From Chamaea fasciata (lineage: Eukaryota > Chordata > Aves > Passeriformes > Sylviidae): a stretch of 64,000 nt of DNA. A program made the position numbers and the translations under genes. This document shows positions 39,501-51,800 of the stretch, in pieces. The notes under the pieces are model-generated. The model did no database searches, was not told where the DNA came from, and worked only from the letters and a program-made list of their open reading frames with translations. Each line of letters opens with the position of its first letter. The stretch's first letter is position 1. The DNA lies in contig JARCOQ010000005.1 of the NCBI GenBank assembly GCA_029207755.1, forward strand, positions 47,085,563 through 47,149,562. The letters run 5' to 3'.

Positions 39501-39560
39501 CATACTGTAACTGACGATGGGTTTTCTTCTCGACTGGCTTCATTTTTGCTGTTCTTCCAG
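36501..39560 (+). other. ANO4 intron between window exons 3 and 4
   Basis: A 3.1 kb intron. A patch near 37235-37330 with CCATTGATTTTAATG, ATTACTCCTG and GAATCAGACCC resembles an old interspersed repeat common in reptiles and birds. Another hint (CATTGAAATCAATGGGAGG) is at about 36828-36846. The last 150 nt before exon 4 are strongly pyrimidine-rich. The frames 36616-37077 (-) and 38738-39181 (+) carry no recognisable domain. Confidence 0.75.
37235..37330 (+). repeat. Possible ancient sauropsid interspersed repeat
   Basis: The order CCATTGATTTTAATG, then ATTACTCCTGAAT, then GAATCAGACCC matches from memory a very old repeat frequent in turtles, crocodiles and birds. It is too decayed for a family assignment. 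Confidence 0.3.
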
Positions 39561-39605
39561 GAGAAAAATCTATTACCTGCATCGCCGATACAAGTTCATG
39601 AATAG
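39561..39605 (+). CDS. ANO4: ANO4 coding exon 4 (45-nt short exon)
   Basis: 45 nt, phase 2 to phase 2, completing Arg132 and encoding residues 133-146, RKIYYLHRRYKFMN, plus two bases of Arg147. This is a basic, aromatic linker in the cytosolic dimerisation domain and aligns to the ANO4 run RKIYYLPRRYKF. The exon is unusually short and symmetric, so its loss would delete 15 residues without a frameshift. The acceptor is GCTGTTCTTCCAG after a very long pyrimidine-rich tract, with a TGC just upstream. The donor is GTAAGT. An unrelated 123-residue frame runs across it on the opposite strand (39244-39615). It is basic only because the complementary strand is purine-rich. Confidence 0.94.
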   Translation, partial: EKNLLPASPIQVHE

Positions 39606-41100
39606 GTAAGTACAATTCTCATGCCAGTCCAGTTTATACTCATTTGAACCCAATAACAAAAATAATGGGTAAAGTCAAGCTGGAAGGAAAAGTTTATCAG
39701 ATGTCTTTGTAGAAATGATGAAGAGAATGGTTACATAGTAGGACATCTGCAAAAAAAAAAAACAAACAGAAGTTGCATTTTTAAGGCATCAGCATTGTGA
39801 AAGAAGCAGTTAATTTTATCAGCTTTGCCCTTTTTTTGGAATAAGAGAATATTTTTCAGCTGATGGAGTCTTTAAAGAAATAGAAGTATATTAGTGCAAA
39901 TGCTGTACCTCTTTCTTTCCATGTAGCTCATTAGGGAGTTTCTTGGGGTTAGAGTACCACAGTTACAGGGTTTTTTTCATTTCCATGAACCTTGCTTACT
40001 TGTAATAGTGATGGCATTATTCATTGCTTCCTCTGTGGGGATGCTTAGTACTTTGTTGGTAGATAGGAAGCCAATGAACCAAGCTTGAGAGCCGTGTATT
40101 TTCCAAGAATCTTTGAAGTGTTTCACTCAATTATTAAATACCTTTAAGATGATGCTTGGTGCCCAGTTTATGTCTGACTTGGTGCAATGAAATTCTTTCC
40201 TTGCAGCAGTTTTTTTTTTTTTTGATACCTTTGAAAATTAAATGAAAATATCTTCAAAATGCCTAAAAATAATACAGGCTTGGTAAAAACCAGATCATTT
40301 ATATATCTAGAATTATCTCTCACACTGTATGTGGCATTTAATGCCATGGTACTGTTGATGCAGTTTTCAAAGGCGTTTAGCCCCTGATCTACTGTTTTAC
40401 TGAGGTCATTGGAAATATTCCCAAGAACCTCTAAGAGAGAAAAATTAAATTTGAGAAATCTGCATTTTGGAGTAAACAGCTATACCATTTTGCACATAAT
40501 CTTCATACATTTACATCCATGGGATGATCATTCTGCAGTATGAGCATATTAAAATACATTTTGGGTATTAAGTTATGTCACAGTGTGCTGGTAACTTGAC
40601 AGCACCAGCACTGATATTACATAATAGAATTTGCCTTTTCATATTAGTAAGCACCAAATGAGCACTTTATGGAGTTGACCCATTTTATCCCTCTTTGGCA
40701 CAGGGTAATAGATGCACACAAATCTTCTAAAACTTATTGATGCTGCCCCACTTTCCATTGCCACCTTACAATATAGCAGCTATTAACTTTGGAATTGGTC
40801 TTGACTTTAAAGAAAACATGGCTGCCTTGACTAAAGCAATAGGAAGGAGAAGGTGAAGGTTCCATCATTTCTATGTGTTACATGAAGCTTCGCTTCACGT
40901 TCATTTTCTTGTGAGTCAGGATGCAATTTGAAGTCAGTATGGGAAGAGGTATGATCTTTTTCTAGTATTTAGTTCCTGAGTGATGAGAACACTCGGCTAA
41001 ATTCAATTTTTATGTTCAGGTCTATAAATAGCTACTTGAAGAAGAAAAGCTGTAACTGAATAGCCCCAGAGAGGAAAAAAGAAAAAAATATTCAGCTTTA

Positions 41101-42728
41101 CAGCATCACAGAATTACTAGGTTGGAAGAGATGGTCAAGATCATTGAGTCCAACTCAACCCCTAATACCTCAACTAAACCAAGGCAGTGAGTGCCACATC
41201 CAGTCTTTTTTTAAACACATCCAGGCACGGCGACTCCACCACTTCCCCAGACAGACCATTCCAGTACTTTGTCACCCTTTCTGTAAAAAACTTTTTCCTA
41301 ACATCCAACCTATATTTTCCTTGGTGCAGCTTAAGACTGTGTCCTCTCATTCTGTCAGTTGCTGCCTGCAGAAAGAGACCAACCCCCACCCAACTACAAC
41401 CGTCTTTCAGGGAGTTACAGAGAGTGATAAGGTCACCTCTGAGTCCCCTTTTCTCCAGGCTAAACAACCCCACCTCTCTCAGGCGTTCTTCATAGGGCTT
41501 GTGTTCCAAGCCCCTCACCAGCCTTGATGCCTCCTCTGGATGTGCTCAAGTGTCTCAACGTCCTTCCCAAACTGAGGGGCCCAGAACTGGACACAGCACT
41601 CGAGGCGTGGCCTCACTAGTGCCCAGTGCAGGGGAAGAATGACCTCCCTGGTCTTGCTGGCCACACTATTCCTGATCCAGGCCAAGATGCCCTTGGCCTT
41701 CTTGGCCACCCAGGCACACTGCTGGCTCATGATGTTCCGCTGCTGTCACCAATACCCCCAGGTCCCTTTCCTCCTGGCCACTGTCCAGCCACACCATCCC
41801 CAGCCTACAATGTTACAGGGGGTTATTGTGGCCAAAATGCAGGACTCAGCACTTGGACTTATTAAACTTCATCTTATTGGACTCTGTCCATTCATCCAAC
41901 CATTCCAGGTCTCTCTGCAGAGCCCTCCTACCCTCCAACAGATCAACACTTGTTCCCAGCTTAGTGTCGTCGGCAAATTTACTAATGAAAGACTCAATAC
42001 CCTCATCCATGTCATCAATAAAAACATTGAACAGAACTGGCCCCAGCACAGATCCCTGAGGGACACCACTGGTGCCTGGCTGCCAGCTGGATGCAGCACC
42101 GTTCACCACCACTCTCTGGGCCCAGCCATACAGCCAGTTCTTGACCCAGCCAAGAGTGCTCCTGTCCAAGCTGTGGGCTTCCAGCTTTTCCAGGAGTCTG
42201 CTGTGGGAGACAGTGTCAAAGGTCTTGCTGAAGTCTAAATAGACAGTATCCACAACCTTGCCTGCATCCACCAGGCTGGTCAGCTGGTCATAAAAGGAGG
42301 CCAGGTTGGTCAAACATAACCTGCCCCTCCTAAACCCATGCTGGCTGGGTCTGATACCCTGGCCATCCTGTAAGTGCTGCAAGATGATACTCAATATAAA
42401 CTGCTCCATTATCTTACAAAGTACTGAGGTCAGGCTAACTGGCCTATAATTACCAGGATCCTCCTTCCCACCCTTTTTTGTGAATGGGTGTCACATTGGC
42501 CAACTTCCAGTCATCTGGAACCTCACCAGTGAGCCAGGACTGTTGGCAAATGATGGAGAGCAGCTTTGCAAGCTCATCTGCCAGCTCCCTCACCACTCTA
42601 GGATGGATCCCATCTGGTCCCATAGATTTATGAATATCCAAACATCTCAGCAGTTCTCTGACTGCCTCCTCCTGGGTAACAGGAGAACCATTCTGCTCCC
42701 TGACACCATCTACTATCTTTATTTTCAC
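41101..42728 (-). mobile_element. CR1 LINE retrotransposon, 5'-truncated, antisense
   Basis: A 1.6 kb copy whose minus strand carries the central and C-terminal parts of the CR1 second open reading frame and then the 3' end. The 3' end, at the low coordinates, reads on the minus strand TCCAACCTAGTAATTCTGTG, the CR1 terminus with its degenerate ATTCTGTGA-type repeat. The 5' end is truncated within the reverse transcriptase near 42728, as is usual for target-primed reverse transcription. The coding part is broken by a one-base insertion near 42455 and a stop near 41846, so the copy is dead. It is a non-LTR retrotransposon, not a virus. Its orientation is opposite to ANO4. Confidence 0.95.
41846..42409 (-). 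pseudogene. CR1 reverse transcriptase fragment (palm domain), inactivated
   Basis: 187 residues on the minus strand with reverse-transcriptase signatures. These are a HGFRRGR start, DFSKTFDTV carrying the first catalytic aspartate, the [20 protein letters not shown] block, and FADDTKLG with the catalytic aspartate pair. It ends with [20 protein letters not shown], where a TGA follows. The family usually has arginine there, so a CGA to TGA CpG change is likely. The fragment upstream (42450-42728, minus) holds the IHKSMGPDGIHPRV region in another frame after a one-base insertion. Downstream pieces at 41515-41730 and 41174-41518 (minus) carry the C-terminal WAPQFGKD and FFTERV regions. No complete enzyme can be made. 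Confidence 0.9.
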
Positions 42729-44803
42729 TTATGTGAAACTTAAGATATATGGCTTCAATAAAAGTATCTATATCCACTACTCCTAGTTCAGTGTAGATTA
42801 CAAGTACCTGAAGCCGTTGTCCATTTTTTGAGTTAATACAAACATTATGTTGGCATTTGGGAAAATTTATTTTAGAGAGGGGTTTCGTCCCAAGGCAAGG
42901 CCCAGAGCAGGTCTCTTGCAACTTGTGAGCCTGACTTGAATTTTCTCTCTGGAAAATTCTAGTGATTTCAAATCTTCAAATTCCAAAACTTCCCTACGTT
43001 AGAGGAAAGGAGGGGTATCAGATACCTTATAGCACCTGCATCATGGTTAAAAACTAAACTATTAAAATAGCTGGCAGCACAATATACATAAAGTTCTATG
43101 GAAGCTGACCCACTCATAAAAATCAGTTTCAATTCAAAACCTTTTTTTATTTTCCTAACTTTCCTTTGAAAAACGGTTCTATCCCTACCCCACTTTATGG
43201 TGAGAAAACAGTTTATTTTAAATTATTTGAGAAACTCTTTGTGTGAATTAAACAGAATACGTATCTTCAGAAAGAGGGTGCTGAGTAAAGACTAAATTTG
43301 GAGAGCAGGGGCAGGACTGAAGTGGGAGAGACTTTGTCTTAGGGGCACTGTGTGAAGCAGCTACCTTTATCACTCCATCACCCCATTGTTCCTGGGAGGT
43401 CACACTGCTTTCCAAACACTGTTCCCCTATTCAGCTGAGTATGGGGAAAGTGAGGCATGGATTAGTCTTGAAGAAATGATTTAAAAAATATATATAATGC
43501 TGTGTGTCTCTTAGCACCAACATCACTTTTTCCGCTTTTTCCTTTTGTGTGATGCTCCTGTAGAGTACAAAACCTGCGCTACTGACTGAGAACATTGTCG
43601 GAATGACCTGGAGGAAATTTAAAAATTTGGTCATTTTTCTTATCTAAGGAGATAACTGGGGGGGCTTGCTTTCCCTGCAGAAGGCTGTACTGCATGTTCT
43701 CTGCTTTGCAGTAAGGTTTTGCAACCTTCTCAGACCCGTTTCCCAGCAGGCTGACTGAGCATGCCAAGTAATCTGAGTCTTGGGAATGGCAAACCACAGA
43801 AATTCTGGGCACACTCAGTGAGAAGCCAGCATGAATAATGCATTGCTGTTAAGTGGGGAAAGCACTCAGTGCTTGGTGCTGTGCTTGTGTGGTGTGATAA
43901 ACCTGCAGTGGGCATTATCTTAAATGCACATATACACATTGACTTGCAGCATGAATGGGAAAGGATTGCAGTTGGGCAGGGGTCTTAATAGCTAAGAGAA
44001 TTCAAACGAGTTTAATTAACAGGAATGGAACAGGATATTTAGCAAAACCCTCTTCCTAATTCCTCCTCAGTCTTCCATACCCAGACATACGAAGCCGATT
44101 GAATATACAGGAGCACAGGGCTTACTGAATTTACAGAGGAAAAACCAGAGGCCAAAAGTCAGAGATTTCCCCAGCAGAGAACTTACTTTCCCTTGGCGTT
44201 TCTATCAGTGACTACACAGACTGCCTCAAGGCTGTCAGACTGAATGCTGCAGCTGGAGAGTTGCAATTGGTCAGGCCCTTTAGAGCCCTGGGATCTGACA
44301 TCTCACCTGCATTCAGCACAGACATTTGCAAACTACTTCTCCCTGGGCTCCAAATTGCTGGGTCAGTGCAAACACTGCCCATGGAGAGGTTGTGATTAAT
44401 TAAATGTAAATCTTATATTAAGTTTACACACACATTCCAGTTTTTCCAAACAGTCCTGATGATAAATTTGCACACATCTGCAACATCCAACCCCCCTTGC
44501 CCCATCATTCTATTCCAGATTGGAAGTACACAAATGGGACCAAAACAGGTCCAGCTGATTTATTTACAATTTTGAACTGTGCCCATGTTTAAAAATGAGC
44601 ATTATCTTCCTTAACCAAGATAACAATACCAGGTGGAAGAGGGCTGAATATTCTAGGAAAAACTGTATGAATTTCAAATGAAAATATGTAACATTTTCAC
44701 ATCACTTCCCCATATATTCAACTTCCTGGATACGGATTGTTTTCCCTCTGACTGCAGAAGTACCAGCATTTGCTGGTCTTAGAGTTCTTATGTTGCCTCT
44801 GCC

Positions 44804-44902
44804 GAAAACACCCAAAAAACCCCAAACAACAATTAAAAAAAAAACCCCAAAACAAAACAAAAAAGCCACATAAAACCAACCAACGAACCAAACCTCCCAA
44901 CC
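44804..44902 (+). repeat. A/C-rich low-complexity stretch
   Basis: About 100 nt almost free of G and T, built of AAAAC, CCCAAA and AACCAACC blocks. It could be a decayed A-rich tail or simple-sequence drift. The minus-strand reading is a spurious Phe/Trp/Gly-rich frame (44718-44900). Confidence 0.85.
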
Positions 44903-45843
44903 ATATTTCCAGTCCTTGAACTTCTTTCAGAACCGAGCTTTAAGTTCAAAGGAAGTAAATTCTTGTCCTTTAGCTCCACTTCTGGCAACATTCATCCAGT
45001 GACTGAAGTAGGGGGACTCATAATTTGTACTCTGTGATTTTTGCAGAGATCAGTGGTTAGGACTTGGAGTAGGGCTCACTGTGCTAAACATAGCTTTCGT
45101 AGGTGCTTTTCATTATAACATTCTAGTATGGATTTGAATTTGGTTTAGATTGTCTTCTCCAATGAGCTCTGATTCTTCCCTTCATTTCACTGTGTATCTT
45201 TGCATGAGTGCACCTGTAGTCAAATCCGCCCTTTCTCCAGCTCAACCATTGTTTGTTTTCCCCTTCCAAATGTAAGAATCTGCATAGCAGTCACCTCTTA
45301 GCCTATACACGCAGAGATTTGGTTTCATGAAGGTTGTAGTGTTGCAAGAAACTACAGTTGAACGAAATGAACACAGTAGCCTATTTTTTAATAGCATCAA
45401 TTGCAAGGTAAGAATTCATACAGAGAGCAGTAATGGGATGTAACTTGCTGGGGTTTAGCTGCCAAGGATCTTTGTCACAATCTCCACTGTTCTAATGTTT
45501 AGATGGCCAAAATCTAATGTTGGTTAAACCTGAATTTTAAGCTAACTAAAAATCTGAGAAATAAGTGTTTAGAGACATGCGGTCACTGGGCTTAATAAGA
45601 TTTATGGCAGCATGTGCCATCAGCATTGCTTTTCTGTTGAGACAAAATAAATGCTCCTCTGCAGAAAGCTGGTTATTAGTAGTCAAGTTCAGCCTATGTA
45701 ATTTGGTCTGCCTCAAAAAAAATCAGAAGACATTGCACCTTTCCTAGCTGACAATATTAAGTGTCCTGGTTTGACAACCTGTTCTTCATAATGTAGTGAA
45801 AAAAACCATTATCACAAATGCTTGTACTTATCATGTGCTGCAG

Positions 45844-45975
45844 GATCGAGAAACAGATAAGCAGGTTCCGAGGATGGTTACCCAGAAAGCCAATGAAACT
45901 GGATAAGGAAACACTGCCAGATTTGGAGGAGAATGACTGCTATACTGCTCCATTCAGCCAACAAAGGATCCATCA
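45844..45975 (+). CDS. ANO4: ANO4 coding exon 5
   Basis: 132 nt, phase 2 to phase 2. Completes Arg147 and encodes residues 148-190, IEKQISRFRGWLPRKPM, LDKETLPDLEE and NDCYTAPFSQQRIHH, with the last histidine split. The C-Y-T-x-P-F-S...R-I-H-H-F motif is among the most conserved in the vertebrate anoctamin cytosolic domain. The preceding basic helix (KQISRFRGWLPRKP) is ANO4-like. The acceptor is CATGTGCTGCAG and the donor GTGAGT. All residues lie on the cytosolic side. Confidence 0.96.
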
Positions 45976-48900
45976 GTGAGTATTCTATCATATCTCAGCT
46001 GCAAGGAGAAAACTTTTCCTTCTGGATTCACCTTGGAAAAAACTGATTTCTTTGTTCATGTCGTAAGGACTAGTGCCTTCATATTAGTCCTTTTTCACAA
46101 AAAAGGAGAGATAGCGAGTCTACATTTCTGTTAATTAAAGGTCCAGCTAAAAGCTAAGGAAATCAATGGGAAAGTTCCTTTTCATTCACTGGAATTTCAA
46201 TTACATCCTTAACGGGTTCAAACGGCTATTTTCTCTCAGGTTGGAGTTACTTTTCAAGCTTTTTCTGATGTTCAAATTGATCTTAAACCCCATCTCTACC
46301 AGGATAACCTGTGCCCATGTTCCCTTGAGCCTCCTCACCCCGAAATCATGGCTAGATCTGGGAGCTGCCGGAACTGGAGACATGGCACAGGGCTGCATGG
46401 ACACTTACTTGTTTTGAACCAGGATGGTCATTCTGGCATTTAAATACAGTATAATAACTATAAATGTTTAAATGGCTCTTTATAAATGGGGACTCATGGT
46501 TTTATAAATCCTGCATTAGAACAAATCTTTGTGCTACCAAACATGGATGTGCCCTGCAATGGGTTTTCTTAATTCCCTCTGATTCTGGAAGTTTTAATTG
46601 CCTGACAAATAGAAGGAAGCAGGACATCCTCGAAAAATACAAAAGGCTCCTTCTATCTCAGGTGAATATTTCTGACTGAACCAATTTAAATTAAGAAATG
46701 ATCTGGGGGTAGACTGATCTGGGGGAAGGGCAGAGGAAGGTGGAGGAGAGATTCTGCACTTTCATTACTTTCTATTTTACTTCGGCAGTTTTGAGGCTGT
46801 GGTGCCAAATTAGAAACAGAGAGAGCCACTACAACATTCTTCATCCCAAAGTGACCCTGTTTTAGACATGATATGAAAACCCTCTGCTAGCCATTAAAAA
46901 TATCCTTTTACCTAAACAAGACAGCCAGCTGCAGCCTTAAAAGTTAAGCAAAATGAAAATTAGGAAGTGTTAATAATTCAGCCATTTTCAAACAAATAAA
47001 GTAATGTGTGGTATTATTCTCAGGGAAATACTGCAGACTCACATCGTTGCTGCTACTACAGTTGATGATTTACTTTCTCTATGTCAAATGAGCTAATAAC
47101 CTACTATTGCCTCAGCCAACAACAGGTTGGCTGTTGGCTCAGTGATTTACCTGGGAGTACAGTAGTTTGGGCATTTTCCCAAAGTGCTAAAAAAAAATTC
47201 GTCCAGTCACATAGAGATCACTACTTCCAACAACATCTGTTCTCTTAGTTTGTACTGCTTCCAGTCAAAGGTAATTTTAGATATGGCAAGTGTCAGACAT
47301 CAAATGTTTCAGTGTCTGTGGATCCCACAGTGCAAAGATACACATGAATCTGTGCATGCATCCATCCTCCCTTCGTACCTTTGTCACCAGACCACAGGTG
47401 TTCAGATTTTAGCTTGTTTATCTTGCCACTATAGCAGAAAATAGTTTTTTCCTGCCTTTTGCTTTCCCAAAATATATGAAGTAAAATAAAGCAAGAAAAG
47501 TAAACTCACTTTTTTTCAAATGCATATTCAAAGATTCTAGAGTTAAATTTGCCCTTTAAGGGTTTGTACAACCTGAAAAATTACTAAAGAGAATGTATGA
47601 ACAGGAATTCATTAGTAATCTTTTCTTGATTGAATTTGCACTAATTTGAGGCCTTTCTTTAGGCAACAGTAAGCTTTGCTGTGCTTTGCTATCCACAGAA
47701 AGATAGTTTGAAATTCCCAGTTCACAGTTTAGTTAAGAAGGCTACAAATATAGTTTCAAATCAGTTAACCTTCAGTGACTCTTCATGTCTCTTACAGCAT
47801 GAGTGTAAGAGCAGTATTTCCAGAATGTCATTTTTGGAAGGGACTTTAATTTAAGGAACAGCCCTGGAACCTTTCCTTCCAAAAGTACTGTCATGATCTT
47901 CATTGGGATTTTCCTTTTGAGTAAGGACAGCTCACACAAATAAGACTTACAGGACCAAGTTAATGATTATAGCTGTTGTGGAACAAATCACTGGCTTTAT
48001 CTACCTATACATTAACTTCACAGGTAATAAAAATTATAATGTATTCATCCTTACTTATTTTTTGTCTTACAAATGAGGTGACAAAATGATCAAAACCTTC
48101 AGTGAAAAGCCTCATAAATAAAGTCTAAACCCTTACTGAGCCTGAAAACAAGCTGTATTGCTCTTATGAATATCCAAATCCTTGTGCATATTGAAAATCT
48201 AACAAGGGCAGCAGAAACAGAACAGCTGAGGAAATTCATCCACCTAAAAGCAACAAGGATTAAAAAACTCACTAGAAAGCCTCTGCTTTATACAGTTTAT
48301 AACTCAGTAATTTCTGATAAATGTTTATGTGTACCTAGTTTGAAATTGTCATCAGCTCTGGTCCCTCAAATCTCTGAGATTTGAAATGCGAGATTCTTCA
48401 TAGACTGAGAAAACCTTTCTCCTTTGAATTCTTCATTGGATGCTGTAGAACCTGGAATAGCTTTGATGGTTATTCTGTGAATATGGATTTACCACCCACA
48501 TTCAGAAATAAGAAAAACTGAACCACAAAAATTTGGGGGGAAGAAATGTCTATGAAGCATGGGAAGAAGGGGTAATGGTTGAAAGGGGTAGGTCCTACAC
48601 TGAGCTCCCTGATTCTCACCTGACAAGAACAACTCCTGTGACTCTTGAGATAAATTGAAACCTCCCTGACATTGTCCTGATTTATGTCAATGTCTAACTG
48701 GGATGTTGTAACACAGATACAACTACCTGAGATATTTTCAGTCTTTCAAGGCCTTCCACTCATGTCAGCCTCTTTTTGTTTCCTGTGCCAGTGGTCCCTG
48801 TCCCATTGATTATGGTGATTCTGCTCTTTCTGGGTCTAGTCTACAGACATTTCCACAGGGGAAAAAAAAAAAAACCCAACACAACAAAAAACAACAACAA

Positions 48901-51693
48901 CAACAAAATTAAAAAAAACCTGAGTATTTGAGTTAATCAAATTTTTAAAACCCTATGATTTTTATGTTCAAAAATAAGTGAGGATTATTTTTTAAATGTT
49001 ACCACATGCAATTCTATCCCAAAATATTGGTATTGTTAGGGATGGTCCAGGACATCCAGAGAACTTATTTTGGCACTCCTTTTTCACCTTTGCTGAACCC
49101 TAGCATCTCTTCTTCATCCACGTCATCATGAATAACTTTGGAAAACACTTAAGGGCATGTTTTTGGCCCACTCTGATCATGGTGAGTTCTTCCTCTCCTC
49201 TCCCCCTCCTGCCCTCAGATGCCATTTACTGGCACAAGACTGGGCAGCTCATATTCTCACAGGTGTTTTAGGACTGCTTCAACTTTTCTGGAATAGGCAG
49301 AGTTCTTCATGGCAGTGATTATACTGAGGTGTTTACATCTGCTTCACAGACACGTCTGGTTATTTCCTCTTGCCCATGTGAGATCAAAAGATATAATAAC
49401 ACAATTCCTAATTTTGCATATGAATTCAAATGACTAAAGTGTTTCTTTAAACAAGTGAATATTTCTTTGTTTTTTAGAGTTTGTGTAATCCTTGATTTTT
49501 GCCTTTTTGCATTCATGACTCATGAAAATAGAAATACTTAAATACAAACAAAACTATTACACAAGTTCTTCCGAAAATATGTTGAAATGGCTACCTCTAG
49601 TTGCAGTATGAGACAGTTGTGATAACAGATGGGCAAAGCAACGTTGTATTACAAGGAAAATAGATTGGGGTGTTATCTGGTTCCATGTTGCAAGTTTCCC
49701 AGATAAGGTGATTCAATTCGCAGTTGAATCCTACAAGAACTCGTAGCTGAGTCAGAATGAAAATTACTGTGCTGCTTTGATATCTGTGAAGTTATCTTCA
49801 CAGTACTTTAACATTTAGTGCTGGGAGGTGAGGTCTTGGATAGTCAGTCAGTAAAAGAAAATTAAATGAAGAGCAAAAATCTCTAATTGTTCATTCCTGT
49901 TTTACTCCTGCCTTTTAATTTGTTTCTGCTGCTATGATAACAGCCTAATACAGAGTTCCAGCTTCAGCTGAAAACAACACTGTTCTCTACCTGCTTCAGA
50001 ATTTAGATTTTTTTAAATATATTTCTCTCAGCATTAAGATTTACATGATGACAGTGTTTCTTTTTTCTCAAAACACTTTTAATAGCTATTATTTTACATA
50101 CTGATTACTTTCAACTGAATTTGATACAGGTGTAGAGGTAAGAACACATCTTTAAATCTACATATCTTTCTGTATCTGAAAGATAAGCTCAGTCTTACAT
50201 ACCTTTTGAGTAATAGCAACTTCAAATGGTATAGTGGCCCAAAACTGTTCCTATACAGAAAAGGAAGTGGCCAGTGGACACCAATTGCATTTTCTGTTTG
50301 GTACCAGCCCACTGGTAAATCAGCATGCATGTGGTGATCAGCCAATATGCATAAATCAAATCACTTTTGGAAGGTACTGTAGGGCGTGAGTAGGACTTTG
50401 GGAATAGCAGGGAAATCGGAGGAAGCCAGAAGTACTGAGTATAGCAGTGAGTGGATTGTAGACCCAGAAATGGCTTGTGAGTATCTGGGGTGGAGTGGCA
50501 AAGGAGATGTGAGATAGTAACTTCTAGAAAAGCAGGTTTCATTATTCTGGTGTCCTTGGAGAAACTTGTCTTACATACCTCTACTTTAGGATTTTTTTTT
50601 TTTTTGTCAGCCTTTGAAGCAGAACATAAGGAACTTATGTACATATTGTATTGTATTGAAAATCCAGCTAGATCCAGCTGAGAATTTTGATAATAAAGAG
50701 GGAGTGGATGAATTTCTCAAAGTTCAGAAGTTGGACTACTTGTTTTTCAAAATTACTGTGGAGGTGCAAAGCCGTATATTATTTCCCATGGGTAAAGATT
50801 CAATCTGAAAAAAACAAATTTTCATTTAGGTAAAATTACCTGAGGGGAAAACTGGGAAGTGAATCTCACATTGTGCAAAAGAGGTGATGTGAATCTATGC
50901 CAAGCTCCTGATTAAGATGATCTCATTTCAGGTCATATTTCTCTAGTGTGGTGTTCTACACACTTGTGTCTCTATGGCACCTCTATGACCTTAGCATTTT
51001 ATTTATCAGTTTATTCAGTTCTTCAGCTCTTCAAAAACACAGATGAGGAAATCAATATTGCCTCCTATCCACAGGGTTTCTTGGGGTTTTTTTAGATTTA
51101 TTTGAACTCACCACAATTCCGTCTAACCTATTGTACATAGAACCTGTATTCATACTTAACTTGATAAGTGGCTTCTGAGAGCTAATTTTCTACTGTATTT
51201 TAGCTTCCAGGACCAAATGTAGGAGTATATGATACTTTCAATTTCTAACATAGCATTCAGTAATAGTTTTCAGTAAGAATGGTCTACTGCCAAGTAGGTG
51301 TTTCCAACTGACTCTTAATAAAGCATAACAAAAAAAGCCTGGAACAGATGTGAAATTTTACTACTGCACTTACAAAGATATGCTTTTGCAAATTTTTTTG
51401 CAAGAATTTTGTAGTTTCTAGTGAATTATCTAAAAAATTATAATAATGAATACTTTAATATGTTCTGTCTTTCTCCCGACTTCTCCACGTAATTCTTTGT
51501 TAGAGAATTAATACTGTTACTGACAGTATCTCACCTGACTTATCATCTCTTAATCAAGTGTCTTTAATTCTCCTTGCACTTGCTTATATACTGTAGATTT
51601 TTAGAGAGCTATGGAAAGTAATGGAACTAGATATTTGCCTTAAACATGCTATTGTGTGTTTCTGAGACGCCCTTGGTTTTTATTTTTATGTAG
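45976..51693 (+). other. ANO4 intron between window exons 5 and 6
   Basis: A 5.7 kb intron. It has an A-rich/CAA low-complexity stretch (48861-48920) and a T run near 50590-50605. Small direct repeats occur near 46700-46731 (GATCTGGGGG twice). No interspersed repeat, exon or RNA gene was recognised. The overlapping frames at 50222-50644 (-) and 50490-50681 (+) look like chance. Confidence 0.75.
48861..48920 (+). repeat. A-rich and (CAA)n low-complexity stretch
   Basis: A13 followed by CCCAACACAACAA, a run of ACAACAACAACAA and another A8. This is simple sequence in intron with no diagnostic flanks. Confidence 0.9.
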
Positions 51694-51800
51694 CTTCATA
51701 ATACACAACAAAGACACTTTCTTCAATAATGCTACAAGAAGTAGAATTGTACACCATATCTTACAAAGAGTGAAATATGAAGAAGGGAAAAACAAAATTG
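51694..51800 (+). CDS. ANO4: ANO4 coding exon 6
   Basis: 107 nt, entering phase 2 and leaving phase 1. Completes His191 and encodes residues 192-226, [32 protein letters not shown] and NKI, then a split glycine. The [10 protein letters not shown] stretch is an anoctamin signature in the dimerisation domain. The NAT sequon lies on the cytosolic side, so glycosylation is not expected. The acceptor is TTTTATGTAG and the donor GTAAGT. Phases join exactly to exons 5 and 7. Confidence 0.95.

Larger units (their letters stand above)
39606..45843 (+). other. ANO4 intron between window exons 4 and 5
   Basis: A 6.2 kb intron. It holds the antisense CR1 LINE (41101-42728) and an A/C-rich low-complexity stretch (44804-44902). 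A T-run is at about 40209-40223. The rest (39606-41100, 42730-44800, 44903-45843) shows nothing I can name. Confidence 0.8.

Noticed and set aside
39244..39615. 123-residue Lys/Arg/Glu-rich minus-strand frame
   Set aside because: It is the purine-rich complement of the pyrimidine tract and exon 4 of ANO4. The charged, helix-like look follows from composition.
41639..42238. 199-residue plus-strand frame
   Set aside because: It is the reverse shadow of the CR1 reverse transcriptase, whose motifs are on the minus strand.
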